A stretch of DNA of 64,000 nt from Mannheimia bovis (GCF_014541205.1 NZ_CP061280.1:1256798-1320797), one strand, 5' to 3'; shown: positions 54,107 to 63,907, counted from the first letter of the stretch. Program-made: numbers and translations. The notes: generated by a model from the letters alone, not told the origin.

Positions 54107-55597
54107 ATGGGTTTATATAATATTGCTCAAACAGAATCGGGCAAAGTCATCTCACTTAACTCAAAAATGGCGAACCGACACGGTTTAGTGGCAGGAGCAA
54201 CGGGTACAGGTAAAACAGTTACTTTGCGAAAATTAGCGGAAGCCTTTAGTGATGATGGCGTGCCGGTATTCTTGGTTGATGTGAAAGGCGATCTTTCAGG
54301 TTTAGTACAAGCAGGCAGTTTTGCCGGAAAAATTGCAGAACGCATCGAAATGTTTAATTTAGGTGGTGAAGATTATTTAAATGGATACCCAGTATCATTT
54401 TGGGACGTATTTGGTGAATCGGGCATTCCGCTTCGTACCACGATTTCCGAAATGGGACCGATGCTACTTTCCCGTTTACTTAACTTAAACGATACCCAAG
54501 AAGGTTTATTAAATCTTGTTTTCCGTGTAGCAGATGATCGTGGATTGCTATTGATTGATTTAAAAGATTTGCGTGCTTTACTTAAATTTGTGGCAGATAA
54601 TGCGAAAGAATTCCAAGTGGAATACGGCAATGTATCTGCGGCAAGTGTAGGAGCTATTCAACGTGCATTATTAAGACTTGAAAACGAAGGGGCGGATAAT
54701 TTATTTGGCGAACCTGCACTAGATTTACACGATTGGATGCAAACCCGTAACGGGCGTGGCGTAATCAATATTTTAAATTCGGAAAAATTAATTAATTCGC
54801 CAAGAATGTATGGTGCATTCTTACTCTGGTTTATGGCAGAACTGTTTGAGAATTTACCTGAAGTTGGCGATCCTGAAAAACCAAAATTTGTGCTTTTCTT
54901 TGACGAAGCTCACTTATTATTTGATGATGCCCCTAAAGCATTAGTAGATAAAATTGAACAGGTGGTTCGCTTAATTCGTTCTAAAGGTGTTGGGGTTTAT
55001 TTTGTTACGCAAAACCCACTCGACTTACCCGATTCTGTGCTAGGGCAGCTCGGTAATCGTATTCAACACGCCTTGCGAGCTTTCACGCCTCGTGATCAAA
55101 AAGCAGTGAAATCAGCGGCGGAGACCTTCCGTGCCAATAAAGAGGTAAATGTAGTAGAAGCTATTACTCAACTTGGTGTGGGGCAAGCATTGGTTTCGGT
55201 GTTAGATGAAAAAGGTATGCCAACACCTGTTGAAATTGCCTATATTTATCCACCAAAAAGCCAGTTAGCTCCATTAGCAACTAGCGAACGTGATGCTTTA
55301 GTGAAACAAGATGATCTATATCATCACTACAGCCAATTTGTGGATAATGAATCTGCGTTTGAATTGCTTAATGCTAAAGCTGAACAAGTGAAAGCGGAGC
55401 AAGCTGCGGCGGAAGAAGAAAATAACGATTTCTTAGGTGGTATTATCTCTTCGGTTTTCGGCTCGAAGAAGAAAAAAGATCAATCTATTACTGAGCAAGT
55501 GGTTAGCCAAGTAGCACATTCAGTTGGCAGAAACTTACGCAACCAAGTAACCAAGCAAATTATGCGTGGCATTTTAGGGGCGATTACTAAAAAGTAA
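54107..55597 (+). CDS. HerA/FtsK-like ATPase (YjgR, DUF853 type)
   Basis: A 496-residue cytoplasmic ATPase of the YjgR group. Walker A is GATGTGKTVTLRKLAEA (near residue 30), Walker B is FVLFFDEAHLLFDD. An arginine-finger-like segment is in QLGNRIQHALRAFTPRDQKA. The C-terminal part is charged with a glutamate-rich stretch and a basic region. The cellular function of this family is not settled; it is likely DNA-linked by its HerA resemblance. A 29-bp gap after rhlB suggests co-transcription. A paired uptake-sequence terminator follows. Confidence 0.82.
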   Translation: MGLYNIAQTESGKVISLNSKMANRHGLVAGATGTGKTVTLRKLAEAFSDDGVPVFLVDVKGDLSGLVQAGSFAGKIAERIEMFNLGGEDYLNGYPVSFWDVFGESGIPLRTTISEMGPMLLSRLLNLNDTQEGLLNLVFRVADDRGLLLIDLKDLRALLKFVADNAKEFQVEYGNVSAASVGAIQRALLRLENEGADNLFGEPALDLHDWMQTRNGRGVINILNSEKLINSPRMYGAFLLWFMAELFENLPEVGDPEKPKFVLFFDEAHLLFDDAPKALVDKIEQVVRLIRSKGVGVYFVTQNPLDLPDSVLGQLGNRIQHALRAFTPRDQKAVKSAAETFRANKEVNVVEAITQLGVGQALVSVLDEKGMPTPVEIAYIYPPKSQLAPLATSERDALVKQDDLYHHYSQFVDNESAFELLNAKAEQVKAEQAAAEEENNDFLGGIISSVFGSKKKKDQSITEQVVSQVAHSVGRNLRNQVTKQIMRGILGAITKK

Positions 55598-55619
55598 TTT
55601 GCAAATTATGAAAAGAAAA

Positions 55620-55655
55620 AGACCGCTTGTTTGTTCATTACAAGCGGTCTTTTTT
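55620..55655. terminator. Inverted uptake-sequence pair as bidirectional terminator
   Basis: GACCGCTTGT and ACAAGCGGTC with an 8-nt loop, followed by TTTTTT on the plus strand and preceded by an A run that serves the minus strand. Confidence 0.85.
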
Positions 55656-56293
55656 CAACTTATTTTTTGCAATGCCTGTTTGATGGCATTTAGCAGCACT
55701 TCTGGCGGTTGAGCCCCTGACACGCCGATTTTTTCATCAATCACAAAAAACGGTACGCTGTGAATGCCATATTTATGAGCTACTCGTTCATCTTCACGGA
55801 CTTCGTGCCCAAAATCATCGCCTGTGAGCAGTTGAGCGACTTCATCACGTTCTAAGCCGATTTCTAAAGCTAAACCGATAAGTTCTGTGCGTTTAGCTAA
55901 AATAGTGTTATCGGTAAAATAGGCTTTGAATAAACGTTCAACCATTGCTTCGCCTAAGCCTTTACTTTCCGCAAATTTTGCCAAGCGATGAGCCTCAAAG
56001 GTGCGAGTGTATTGTGTGGTGCGGTAGCGTAAATCTAGCCCGGCTTGTTTTCCAGCTTCCTCTACATAGTTAATCATTTCATCAGCCTGTTCAGCCGTTT
56101 TTTGATATTTCTGCATTAAGCGTTGCTGAATATCACCTTCCGGTTCACCATTTGCGTGTGGGTCAAGCTCAAAGGCTCGGAAAATCACTTCAACCTCACT
56201 CTCACCCTCAAATTGAGCTAAGGCTTGCTCTAAATGGCGTTTGCCGATGTAACAAAACGGGCAGGCAAAGTCTGACCAAACTTCAATTTTCAT
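55655..56293 (-). CDS. DsbA-family oxidoreductase, FrnE type
   Basis: A 212-residue thioredoxin-fold protein with no signal peptide, so cytoplasmic. The redox pair is C11-P-F-C14 in SDFACPFCYIGKRHLE; the late cis-proline region is HSVPFFVIDEK. FrnE-type proteins protect against oxidative stress or isomerise disulfides. AGAGA precedes the ATG. It ends at the terminator and starts 12 bp after fbpC, so it may be a last member of the iron transport operon transcript. Confidence 0.85.
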   Translation of the reverse strand: MKIEVWSDFACPFCYIGKRHLEQALAQFEGESEVEVIFRAFELDPHANGEPEGDIQQRLMQKYQKTAEQADEMINYVEEAGKQAGLDLRYRTTQYTRTFEAHRLAKFAESKGLGEAMVERLFKAYFTDNTILAKRTELIGLALEIGLERDEVAQLLTGDDFGHEVREDERVAHKYGIHSVPFFVIDEKIGVSGAQPPEVLLNAIKQALQKIS

Positions 56294-56304
56294 ATTCTCT
56301 CTGT

Positions 56305-57315
56305 TTAAAATAGGATAAATTCTCTCACTTGGAAGCCAACTTCCACCTGTTCGCCAATTTTCAGCTCTTGGGATTGGTAAGTTACAATCTCAATACCTTT
56401 AATTTCAACTTGATAGCGGTAGTATAAGCCTAAAAACAGTTTGCCTACCACTTTACCTAAACCTAGCTCATTGGGTTTTAAGATAATCTGCTCCGGGCGA
56501 AGAAGCCAGCGGTAACGCCCTTTCTGAACGTCCATTTCAGGGAAGAGTCGGAACTCACCAATCGGGCTACATAGCACTTTATCTTCCGTTACATTACAGT
56601 TAAGATAGTTTGTGCCACCTAAAAAATCCGCTACAAATGGATTAACCGGAGAATGATATAACTCGTTTGGCTTACCAAATTGAACAATTTTTCCTTGATC
56701 CATCACTGCAATTTTATCGGCAAACGCAAAGGCTTCTTCTTTGCTATGGGTTACAAAAATAGCGGGCACATTTTGACTTTTTAGGATCTGCTTGATCTCT
56801 TGAATCATTGCATAGCGAGTTTGGCTATCAATGTTGGAAAATGGCTCGTCTAACAATAACAATTCAGGCTGGCAAGCTAAGGCTCGGGCAATAGCAACAC
56901 GTTGTTGTTGTCCACCGGAAAGTTCGTGTGGAAAACGGCTTTCAAAGCCTTGTAAATGCACAACTGAAAGCATTTTTTCGGTAATCGCTTTTTGTTGAGC
57001 TTTTGGTAATTTAGCCAAACCAAATTGGATATTTTCTGCCACGCTTAGGTGTGGAAAAAGAGCATAATCTTGGAAAATCAGCCCGATTTTACGCTCTTCC
57101 ACCGCCTTGCTTTTCAAGCATTGCCCGGCTAAATGAATGTCGCCTTGTTCAATTGGCAATAAGCCAGCAATCGCTTTCAATAGTGTAGTTTTTCCACAGC
57201 CGCTTGCACCTAGTAAGCAGATAATTTCATTTTGGTTTACGGCTAGATGGAGGTTTTGTAAAACCGTTGTGCTGCCAAAATTAAGATTTAGATTATTGAT
57301 AGTTAAAACAGACAT
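56305..57315 (-). CDS. fbpC: Ferric iron ABC transporter, ATP-binding protein
   Basis: A 336-residue ATPase. Walker A GASGCGKTTLL (about residue 37), Q-loop FQDYALFPH, signature LSGGQQQRVAIARAL and Walker B LLLLDEPFSN are all present. The C-terminal TOBE-like domain follows, with the RPEQIILKP segment. It is 9 bp downstream of fbpB, so the ribosome site AAGGA lies in the fbpB end. It powers uptake of ferric iron across the inner membrane with fbpA and fbpB. Confidence 0.9.
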   Translation of the reverse strand: MSVLTINNLNLNFGSTTVLQNLHLAVNQNEIICLLGASGCGKTTLLKAIAGLLPIEQGDIHLAGQCLKSKAVEERKIGLIFQDYALFPHLSVAENIQFGLAKLPKAQQKAITEKMLSVVHLQGFESRFPHELSGGQQQRVAIARALACQPELLLLDEPFSNIDSQTRYAMIQEIKQILKSQNVPAIFVTHSKEEAFAFADKIAVMDQGKIVQFGKPNELYHSPVNPFVADFLGGTNYLNCNVTEDKVLCSPIGEFRLFPEMDVQKGRYRWLLRPEQIILKPNELGLGKVVGKLFLGLYYRYQVEIKGIEIVTYQSQELKIGEQVEVGFQVREFILF

Positions 57316-57324
57316 AAAATTCCT

Positions 57325-58971
57325 TTATCTTTCCTTTTCAGACTGCGAAATAAGTGATCGGGTAAGCCAAATTACTGGCAATAAACCGACTAACACCAAT
57401 ACGATGGCAGGCAGAGCAGCACGCTCAAGTTGCTCGTCTGAGGTAAAGGTAAATACATAGGTTGCTAGGGTATCAAAATTAAACGGGCGGAGTAGCAAAG
57501 AAGCGTTTAACTCCTTCATACTCTCAATGAAAACCATTAGCCCGGCAGTTAGAATGCCTTTATAAATCAATGGAATATGGATTTTGGCTAACATTGCTAC
57601 GCCGTTTTTACCAAGCGTTTGGCTTGCCATATCCAGTGAAGGTGAAATTTTATTGAGCGAAGTTTCAAGACTTCCGATTGCCATTGCTAAAAATCTGATG
57701 GTATAAGCCAATACTAATGCAAAGAGTGAGCCTGAAAAAATTAATCCCACAGGCGATAATTCAAGGCTTTTTAGCCAAGCGTGAAGTTGATGATCTGCAA
57801 ATGTTAAAGGCGAAAGTAACCCGATCGCCAATACTGTTCCGGGAACCGCATAGCCAAGTGAAGCTAATTGTAACGACAAGCGGTCATTTTTCACTAAAAT
57901 TTTGCGAGTATTCAGGCGTTTAGCAAAATGCAGAAGTAGAGCAATGAGTACGGTTACTACTGAGGCAATAATCGAGACTTTTAAGCTATTAAGCGAAAAT
58001 TGTACAAAGTCTAAATTCCACGCTTGTTCGAAATAGTCGTATGCCCAATAAAGTAATCTGCCAAACGGAATGAAAAAAGCGAGTGCCAATAAGCCCCAAC
58101 ACCAACTAAGGGCTAATACTAATTTCCAGCCGGTTAGTGATTTAAAGGCAGATTTTTTCTCATAGCCACGTTGATAGCTTTTCTGTTTACGGCGGCTGTA
58201 TTGTTCCAAACTTAGAAACAGGAAAATCATCAATAGCATAAAGATAGCAATTTGACTGGCAGTACCGAGATCGTGATAGCCGAGCCACGAGTCATAAATT
58301 GCCGTAGTAAGCGTTGGTACGGCAAAATAGGCAACAGTACCGAAATCGCCTAAGGTTTCCATTGCGACTAATGCCATACCAACTGCGATAGAGGGGCGAA
58401 TTAATGGCAGAGTAATACGGCGAAAGAGTTGAGCTGGCGAAGCCCCGAGCATTTTTGCACTATGTGTTAAGTTTTCCGATTGTTCTAATAATGCCACTCG
58501 CACTAATAAAAAAATGTATGGATACAGTACTAACGCAAGCACAAAACAAGCACCGTACAATGTTCGAATTTGGGGAAACCAATAATCTTGCGGGCTGGTC
58601 CAGCCAAAAATGCTACGTAACCAGCCTTGGAAAGCCCCTGAGTAATCTAGTAAATCAGTGTATAAATAGGCAATTAAATAAGCAGGCATTGCAAGAGGCA
58701 AGCAGAGTAACCATTGCAAGGTTTTTTGTCCCCAAAAGCGGTAATTAGCCACAATCCAAGCGGTCGGCAGAGCAAAGATCAGAGCGAGAAATACCGTTCC
58801 TAACACTAATAATGTTGAATTTTTCAGATAGATTGGCAACATTGTTTGCCAAAGATGGGAAAGGTTTTCACTGTCTCCTTGCAATGCGTGATAACCAATG
58901 GCAAGGAGTGGAAGTAAAACAATAAAAGTGGTTAGAGTTGCAATGCTTTTCCAGCAAAATTGTGATCGCAT
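57325..58971 (-). CDS. fbpB: Ferric iron ABC transporter, permease
   Basis: A 548-residue inner-membrane permease of the FbpB type, two fused six-helix halves. The EAA-type loops (HSAKMLGASPAQLFRRITLP in the first half and MASQTLGKNGVAMLAKIHIP in the second) are both visible. It moves ferric iron delivered by FbpA. It lies 121 bp after fbpA with an attenuator between, and 9 bp before fbpC. Confidence 0.9.
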   Translation of the reverse strand: MRSQFCWKSIATLTTFIVLLPLLAIGYHALQGDSENLSHLWQTMLPIYLKNSTLLVLGTVFLALIFALPTAWIVANYRFWGQKTLQWLLCLPLAMPAYLIAYLYTDLLDYSGAFQGWLRSIFGWTSPQDYWFPQIRTLYGACFVLALVLYPYIFLLVRVALLEQSENLTHSAKMLGASPAQLFRRITLPLIRPSIAVGMALVAMETLGDFGTVAYFAVPTLTTAIYDSWLGYHDLGTASQIAIFMLLMIFLFLSLEQYSRRKQKSYQRGYEKKSAFKSLTGWKLVLALSWCWGLLALAFFIPFGRLLYWAYDYFEQAWNLDFVQFSLNSLKVSIIASVVTVLIALLLHFAKRLNTRKILVKNDRLSLQLASLGYAVPGTVLAIGLLSPLTFADHQLHAWLKSLELSPVGLIFSGSLFALVLAYTIRFLAMAIGSLETSLNKISPSLDMASQTLGKNGVAMLAKIHIPLIYKGILTAGLMVFIESMKELNASLLLRPFNFDTLATYVFTFTSDEQLERAALPAIVLVLVGLLPVIWLTRSLISQSEKER

Positions 58972-58992
58972 TTTTCTTTAAGCCTGTTATTC

Positions 58993-59027
58993 CATAAAAA
59001 ATAAAAGGACGCAAAATGCGTCCTTTT
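58993..59027 (-). terminator. Attenuator between fbpA and fbpB
   Basis: On the minus strand an 11-bp perfect stem (AAAAGGACGCA / TGCGTCCTTTT, 3-nt loop) is followed by ATTTTTTA. It would lower transcription of fbpBC relative to the abundant binding protein. Confidence 0.8.
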
Positions 59028-59092
59028 GCAAGCGGGCATATTTTAGCAAAATTTTGCAAATTTTTGTGGAAAAATGACCGCTTGTTGGTTGA

Positions 59093-60121
59093 TTATTTTT
59101 TCTCAGAGAAATCGTCAAATTTCACTTCATCAACCAATTTTAATGCTGCTTCATAGTGTTTTGCGATATTTTCCAGCTTGATTTTATCCGCTGTGAATGT
59201 ACCCCAACCTTTTACGATTGCAGATGGCTCAATGCCTTCTTTTACCGGATATTCGTGGTTAAGCTCAGCATATAAACCTTGTGCTTTTTCACCACTGAGG
59301 TATTCGATTAATTTCACCGCATTTGCTTTGTTCGGCGAGTGTTTCGCAATGACTACGCCGCTGATGTTTTTGTGTGTGCCGTACTCGCCGCTAGGGAAGT
59401 TAATTACAGCCGCTTCTGCCCACGATTTTTGTTTTTCATCATCTAACATTTTACCGTAGTAGTAGCTGTTACCGATAGAGTAATCACAGATCCCTTCTTT
59501 GATTGCTTTTACTTGATCACGGTCGCCACCTTGTGGTTTTTGTGCAAGATTTGCTTTTAAGCCTTCTAAGAATGCTTTTGTTTTCTCAATGCCGTAATGT
59601 TCAATCATCGCCGCAAAGAGTGATACATTGTAAGAGTTTTTACCTGAACGAACGCAAACTTTGCCTTTATATTCAGGTTTTGCTAAATCTAAGTAATCAA
59701 AACCGGCAGGTAATTTGCCTACACGATCTTTTGACGTGTAAATTACACGGGCACGCGTGGTTAAACCAAACCATTGATCGTTAGAATCACGGAATTGTTC
59801 AGGAATGTTTTTCTCTAATACTTTAGAATCAATTTTTTGAGCAAGACCCGCATTCACAATTTCCATTACACGAGCAATATCTACGGTTAAAAGCACATCA
59901 GCAGGACTTAATTCACCTTCTTGCTTCACACGATCAACTAAACCTTTATCCGCAAAAATAACATTTACTTTGATGCCGGTGTCTTTTTCAAAGTTTTTCA
60001 GCATCGGCTCAATTAAGTAAGGCTGGCGGTAAGAATAAACATTCACTTCATTAGCGGCAAGTGCTGAGGTTGAAGTAAAAGTTGCAGCAGCAATAGCAAG
60101 TGCAGAAAGCGTTTTTTTCAT
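59093..60121 (-). CDS. fbpA: Ferric iron-binding periplasmic protein
   Basis: A 342-residue periplasmic binding protein with a 22-residue signal peptide (cleavage after ALA). The mature protein begins ANEVNVYSYRQPYLIEPMLK and has the tyrosine pair in NSYYYGKML used by the Mannheimia haemolytica FbpA to hold iron; the whole sequence is very like that protein as I recall it. It receives Fe3+ stripped from transferrin and passes it to FbpBC. A promoter with a Fur-box-like site precedes it, so iron should repress it. The start has AGGAG. Confidence 0.92.
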   Translation of the reverse strand: MKKTLSALAIAAATFTSTSALAANEVNVYSYRQPYLIEPMLKNFEKDTGIKVNVIFADKGLVDRVKQEGELSPADVLLTVDIARVMEIVNAGLAQKIDSKVLEKNIPEQFRDSNDQWFGLTTRARVIYTSKDRVGKLPAGFDYLDLAKPEYKGKVCVRSGKNSYNVSLFAAMIEHYGIEKTKAFLEGLKANLAQKPQGGDRDQVKAIKEGICDYSIGNSYYYGKMLDDEKQKSWAEAAVINFPSGEYGTHKNISGVVIAKHSPNKANAVKLIEYLSGEKAQGLYAELNHEYPVKEGIEPSAIVKGWGTFTADKIKLENIAKHYEAALKLVDEVKFDDFSEKK

Positions 60122-60166
60122 TGATAGTCTCCTTTTTTTGATTGACTTTGCATCGCAATGTTGGCA

Positions 60167-60212
60167 ATTCTAAAGGTACTTATTTTTTTAGTCAATAATG
60201 AGAACGGTTTTT
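60167..60212 (-). promoter_or_regulatory. fbpA promoter with Fur-box-like site
   Basis: On the minus strand TTGACT (complement of 60190-60195) and TAGAAT (complement of 60167-60172) are 17 bp apart. Next to the -35, 60194-60212 (AATAATGAGAACGGTTTTT) matches the 19-bp Fur consensus at 12 positions. Confidence 0.55.
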
Positions 60213-60255
60213 GTTTGTTGAGATTTAATTAATTTTGAAGTAAAGAATAAAGTGA

Positions 60256-60284
60256 TTGGCAAATTGTTTGTTTTTTGGCATAAT
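60256..60284 (+). promoter_or_regulatory. rpsB promoter
   Basis: TTGGCA (60256-60261) and CATAAT (60279-60284) with a 17-bp spacer, about 207 bp before rpsB, leaving a long leader. Confidence 0.6.
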
Positions 60285-60354
60285 ACCCGCCGTTTTTTGT
60301 CTTGTTGATTAAGTAAGAGAAAAAGCATAAACATTTATTTTTTAACACTAAAAC

Positions 60355-60483
60355 ACACACATATCACAAGCTAGGAATTGGGGTGTCTATCATTTTAATG
60401 AGTGTAGATCGATTTTCTAGGATATGTGGAGGCTAAACCCCGTTTTGCCGTTCATAGTGGCAAAACAAACAACTTTGAAGGAA
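60355..60483 (+). ncRNA. rpsB leader (S2-type / t44-like)
   Basis: The long leader between the promoter and rpsB contains the ACACATATCAC ... GATATGTGGAGGCTAAACCC pairing outline of the S2 leader found upstream of rpsB in gammaproteobacteria (the t44 element in E. coli). S2 is thought to bind such leaders and repress rpsB-tsf. Limits are approximate. Confidence 0.55.
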
Positions 60484-60490
60484 AATTCTT

Positions 60491-61201
60491 ATGGCACAAG
60501 TTTCTATGCGCGATATGCTTAACGCAGGCGTTCACTATGGTCACCAAACTCGTTACTGGAACCCAAAAATGAAACCATTCATTTTCGGTGCTCGTAACGG
60601 TGTTCACGTTATCAATTTAGAAAAAACATTACCTTTATTCAACGAAGCATTAGCAGAATTAACTCGCATTGCTTCTAACAACGGTAAAGTATTATTCGTT
60701 GGTACAAAACGTGCAGCGTCAGAAGCAGTTAAAGCAGCAGCTGTAGATAGCCAACAATTCTACGTAAATCACCGTTGGTTAGGTGGTATGTTGACTAACT
60801 GGAAAACTGTTCGTCAATCAATCAAACGTTTAAAAGATTTAGAAACTCAAACTCAAGACGGTACTTTTGACAAAATCACTAAAAAAGAAGCGTTAATGCG
60901 TACTCGTGAGTTAGAGAAATTAGAGTTAAGCTTAGGCGGTATCAAAGATATGAACGGTTTACCGGATGCAATTTTTGTAATCGGTGCTGATCACGAGCAT
61001 ATCGCAATCAAAGAAGCAAACAACTTAGGTATTCCTGTATTTGCTATCGTTGATACTAACTCAACTCCAGATGGCGTTAATTACATCATTCCTGGTAACG
61101 ATGACGCAACACGTGCGATCCAACTTTACTTAGATTCAGCAGTTGCTGCAATCAAAGAAGGTCGTGGTGTTGAAGCTGAAGTAGCTGCAACCGCAGAATA
61201 A
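60491..61201 (+). CDS. rpsB: Ribosomal protein S2
   Basis: A 236-residue 30S subunit protein that begins [20 protein letters not shown] and contains [20 protein letters not shown] and the coiled-coil part [17 protein letters not shown]. It precedes tsf with a 98-bp gap, as in most bacteria. The AAGGAAAA site precedes the ATG. The mRNA has a structured leader (60355-60483) consistent with S2 autoregulation. Confidence 0.97.
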   Translation: MAQVSMRDMLNAGVHYGHQTRYWNPKMKPFIFGARNGVHVINLEKTLPLFNEALAELTRIASNNGKVLFVGTKRAASEAVKAAAVDSQQFYVNHRWLGGMLTNWKTVRQSIKRLKDLETQTQDGTFDKITKKEALMRTRELEKLELSLGGIKDMNGLPDAIFVIGADHEHIAIKEANNLGIPVFAIVDTNSTPDGVNYIIPGNDDATRAIQLYLDSAVAAIKEGRGVEAEVAATAE

Positions 61202-61210
61202 TTCAGTTTG

Positions 61211-61235
61211 TAGGGGCAGGTTTTAACCTGCCCTA
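61211..61235. repeat. Palindrome between rpsB and tsf
   Basis: GGGCAGGTT / AACCTGCCC around TT, in the TAGGGGC...GCCCTAA frame of the dispersed family. In this gap it may act as an attenuator lowering tsf transcription. Confidence 0.6.
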
Positions 61236-61299
61236 AACGATAAAATCTCTAGGCAGGTGAATGCCTGTCTTTCCCTATCAAATCAAGAGGAATTAAAAA

Positions 61300-62151
61300 A
61301 TGGCTGAAATTACAGCATCATTAGTTAAAGAGCTTCGTGAGCGTACCGGTGCAGGTATGATGGAATGTAAAAAAGCATTACAAGAAGCAAACGGCGATAT
61401 CGAATTAGCAATCGACAATATGCGTAAATCTGGTCAAGCGAAAGCAGCTAAAAAAGCAGGTAACATTGCAGCTGAAGGCGTAATCTTAGCTCGTGTAGCT
61501 AACGGTTTCGGCGTATTAGTTGAAATGAACTGCCAAACTGACTTCGTAGCGAAAGATGCAGGTTTCTTAGGTTTAGCAAACGAAGTTGCAGACTATGCAG
61601 CAGCAAATAAAGGCATTGCTATCGAAGATTTAGCAGCAGCATTTGAAGAAAAACGTGTTGCATTAGTTGCTAAAATTGGTGAGAACATGAACATCCGCCG
61701 TGTTAAATTCTTAGACGGTAACGTAATTGCACAATACTTACACGGTGCGAAAATTGGTGTATTAGTAGCCGGTGAAGGTTCTGAAGAAGAATTACGTAAA
61801 GTGGCAATGCACGTTGCGGCAAGCAAACCTGAATTCGTAAACCCAGAAGATGTTTCTGCTGAAGTTGTAGCTAAAGAGCGTGAAATCCAAATCGAAATTG
61901 CGATGAACTCTGGTAAGCCAAAAGAAATCGCAGAGAAAATGGTTGAAGGTCGTATGGCTAAATTCACCGGTGAAGTTTCATTAACCGGTCAGCCGTTTGT
62001 AATGGATCCATCACAAACTGTAGGTCAATACTTAAAATCAGTAGGTACTTCAGTAGCTAACTTCATCCGTTTAGAAGTGGGTGAAGGTATCGAGAAAGTT
62101 GAAGAAGATTTCGCAGCAGAAGTTGCTAAAATCACTGGCGGTAACGCTTAA
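61300..62151 (+). CDS. tsf: Elongation factor Ts
   Basis: A 283-residue nucleotide exchange factor for EF-Tu. N-terminal UBA-like domain with [19 protein letters not shown], the TDFVAKD motif that touches EF-Tu, and a C-terminal domain ending [24 protein letters not shown] precedes the ATG. It is co-transcribed with rpsB and followed by a strong terminator. Confidence 0.97.
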   Translation: MAEITASLVKELRERTGAGMMECKKALQEANGDIELAIDNMRKSGQAKAAKKAGNIAAEGVILARVANGFGVLVEMNCQTDFVAKDAGFLGLANEVADYAAANKGIAIEDLAAAFEEKRVALVAKIGENMNIRRVKFLDGNVIAQYLHGAKIGVLVAGEGSEEELRKVAMHVAASKPEFVNPEDVSAEVVAKEREIQIEIAMNSGKPKEIAEKMVEGRMAKFTGEVSLTGQPFVMDPSQTVGQYLKSVGTSVANFIRLEVGEGIEKVEEDFAAEVAKITGGNA

Positions 62152-62170
62152 TTCAATCTTTGAGTTGATG

Positions 62171-62198
62171 AAAAAAGCAGGCTTTTGCCTGCTTTTTT
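62171..62198 (+). terminator. Terminator after tsf
   Basis: Perfect 12-bp stem AAAAAAGCAGGC / GCCTGCTTTTTT with a TTTT loop. Confidence 0.92.
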
Positions 62199-62239
62199 GT
62201 TATCTTTATCTGATGATTGTGCAGAATTGCCATCGTTAT

Positions 62240-62261
62240 GGGGCAAATTGCAATTTGCCCC
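62240..62261. repeat. REP-like palindrome between tsf and the phosphoethanolamine transferase
   Basis: GGGGCAAATTG / CAATTTGCCCC, a perfect 22-bp palindrome flanked by TAT and CTATA. Confidence 0.65.
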
Positions 62262-62273
62262 CTATAAGTAGAA

Positions 62274-63815
62274 TTAATGTGATGGAATAATGACTGCCGG
62301 ATCTTCCACAGTGGATTGGGTTTCAATGATTTTTTTCAGTCCATAATCGCTTTTATCACTTTTATTATTAAAGAGATCAAGCTCTTTATCTAACAACACA
62401 TTTTCAATTCCAATCCAATTCGCAATACTATTAGTAAAATTTAGTCCTGATTTAAAGGTTTTATAAACATTCCGCTTAGTATCATCACTTGCAATTTTAA
62501 ATAGCGGAATATCATAATGTAGTTTACTTCTATCTTTACCATTCTGAATTACGATATTATCTTTAGAAATCTCGTGAGATAAACCGTGATCAGATAAATA
62601 GATCATTGAAAAAGTACGTTGGTTTTCCTCATAATTTTTCATTAACAGATCATACACTCGTTTTATAAACTCATCGGTTTTCTTTATTGAGGAAACATAA
62701 CAATTCACGTTGAAATAACGCTTTGGTAGCTTGTTGTCGTCAAACATTTTCGGGTAATCGGTTAAACGATCACAGGTAATCGGGTGTGAGCCGTATAAAT
62801 GCAAGAAAATAAAACGTTTACCGCTCGCAGGTTCTGTAATTACCTTGCTGAAATGTGGTAGTAACTCAAAATCGCTCACATTGGTATTTAGTGAATCACC
62901 TGCTTTGGTAAAGATTTTTACATCGCTTTTATTCCCGATAGAGGAAATTGGCGTATCATAATTGCCTAAATAGCCTTGATTGGAAATCCAATAAGTTTTA
63001 ATACCTGCCGATTTAATTAAATCAACCAGTGTGAGCCCATAATTCGCTTCCCATTTTTCGGTATCAGGCTTAGTTAGCATTAAACGCAATGAGGCAATTG
63101 TATTTGTTCCACCGGAGGTTAAACCGTCAACAAGCGTACCATTTGCCGAGCTCATAAAAGGCGTGTTAGGAATAGGGTAGCCGTAGGCGTGGTGATAATC
63201 CTTCCTTGCACTTTCGCCCATAATCAGCACGTAATCATCATATTTAGCGTTTTCTCCAAGCTTGGATTCTCCCCATTGAGATTCTAAGGTTAAATTATTT
63301 AGTTTCTCCAATTCTTTCGCAACTTTTGTCCCTGAACTGTAAAATTCTTGAAAAAATTTGAATGGAGCAAGTTGAACTAACATTAAAAGAGAAGCGGCTA
63401 TGATAAAAGTCTTATTTTTCAAAAAGTGGATTTGATAAGCATTGGTAATTTTTTTGAAAAAAATAACCGCTAGTACAATCACGATGCCTGCTAAAATATG
63501 CAAAACGGGAAGCTGAGCCAGAAACTCTTTACTCTCCATCATATCGGTTGCGAATACGGAGGCAATATATTCATAGGTCGGCTTACCAAAATTAAGCCCA
63601 ACGGGGGTGTAAAAGGCATAAGCTACACTAATTGGCAATAGTAAAGCGTAATAAGTCCATTTAGAACTGGCTAAGATAATAATTAAAAATACCCCAAATA
63701 GAATTTCAAAGATCGTAGGAGTTGTAAAAAAGCCCGAACCAATAAGCATTAAATAACTGGCAAGTATTGCAAGTAAAAGGGCAATAGTGATGCCGATAAT
63801 TTGTTTTTTTCTCAT
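62274..63815 (-). CDS. Phosphoethanolamine transferase (lipid A / LOS type)
   Basis: A 513-residue inner-membrane enzyme of the alkaline-phosphatase superfamily. Five N-terminal membrane segments (about residues 1-165) are followed by a periplasmic sulfatase-like domain. The nucleophile threonine is expected in SGGTNTIASLR, with metal ligands in MGESARKDYHHAYGYP, HLYGSHP and LSDHGLSHE. Such enzymes add phosphoethanolamine to lipid A, core sugars or other envelope glycans; I cannot say which. It is opposite to tsf and to pyrH. The end is the convergent gap with a REP-like palindrome. Confidence 0.85.
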   Translation of the reverse strand: MRKKQIIGITIALLLAILASYLMLIGSGFFTTPTIFEILFGVFLIIILASSKWTYYALLLPISVAYAFYTPVGLNFGKPTYEYIASVFATDMMESKEFLAQLPVLHILAGIVIVLAVIFFKKITNAYQIHFLKNKTFIIAASLLMLVQLAPFKFFQEFYSSGTKVAKELEKLNNLTLESQWGESKLGENAKYDDYVLIMGESARKDYHHAYGYPIPNTPFMSSANGTLVDGLTSGGTNTIASLRLMLTKPDTEKWEANYGLTLVDLIKSAGIKTYWISNQGYLGNYDTPISSIGNKSDVKIFTKAGDSLNTNVSDFELLPHFSKVITEPASGKRFIFLHLYGSHPITCDRLTDYPKMFDDNKLPKRYFNVNCYVSSIKKTDEFIKRVYDLLMKNYEENQRTFSMIYLSDHGLSHEISKDNIVIQNGKDRSKLHYDIPLFKIASDDTKRNVYKTFKSGLNFTNSIANWIGIENVLLDKELDLFNNKSDKSDYGLKKIIETQSTVEDPAVIIPSH

Positions 63816-63834
63816 TTTTGTTAAAATTTTTCGG

Positions 63835-63863
63835 TTTATCGTTTGAGTGGATTGTTCTATAAT
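63835..63863 (+). promoter_or_regulatory. pyrH promoter
   Basis: -10 TATAAT (63858-63863) with a weak -35 TTTATC (63835-63840) 17 bp before it, 45 bp ahead of pyrH. Confidence 0.6.
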
Positions 63864-63907
63864 AGCGTAATTTTGTGTTTAGTCCATACAGTTAAGAGGC
63901 AAATAAA

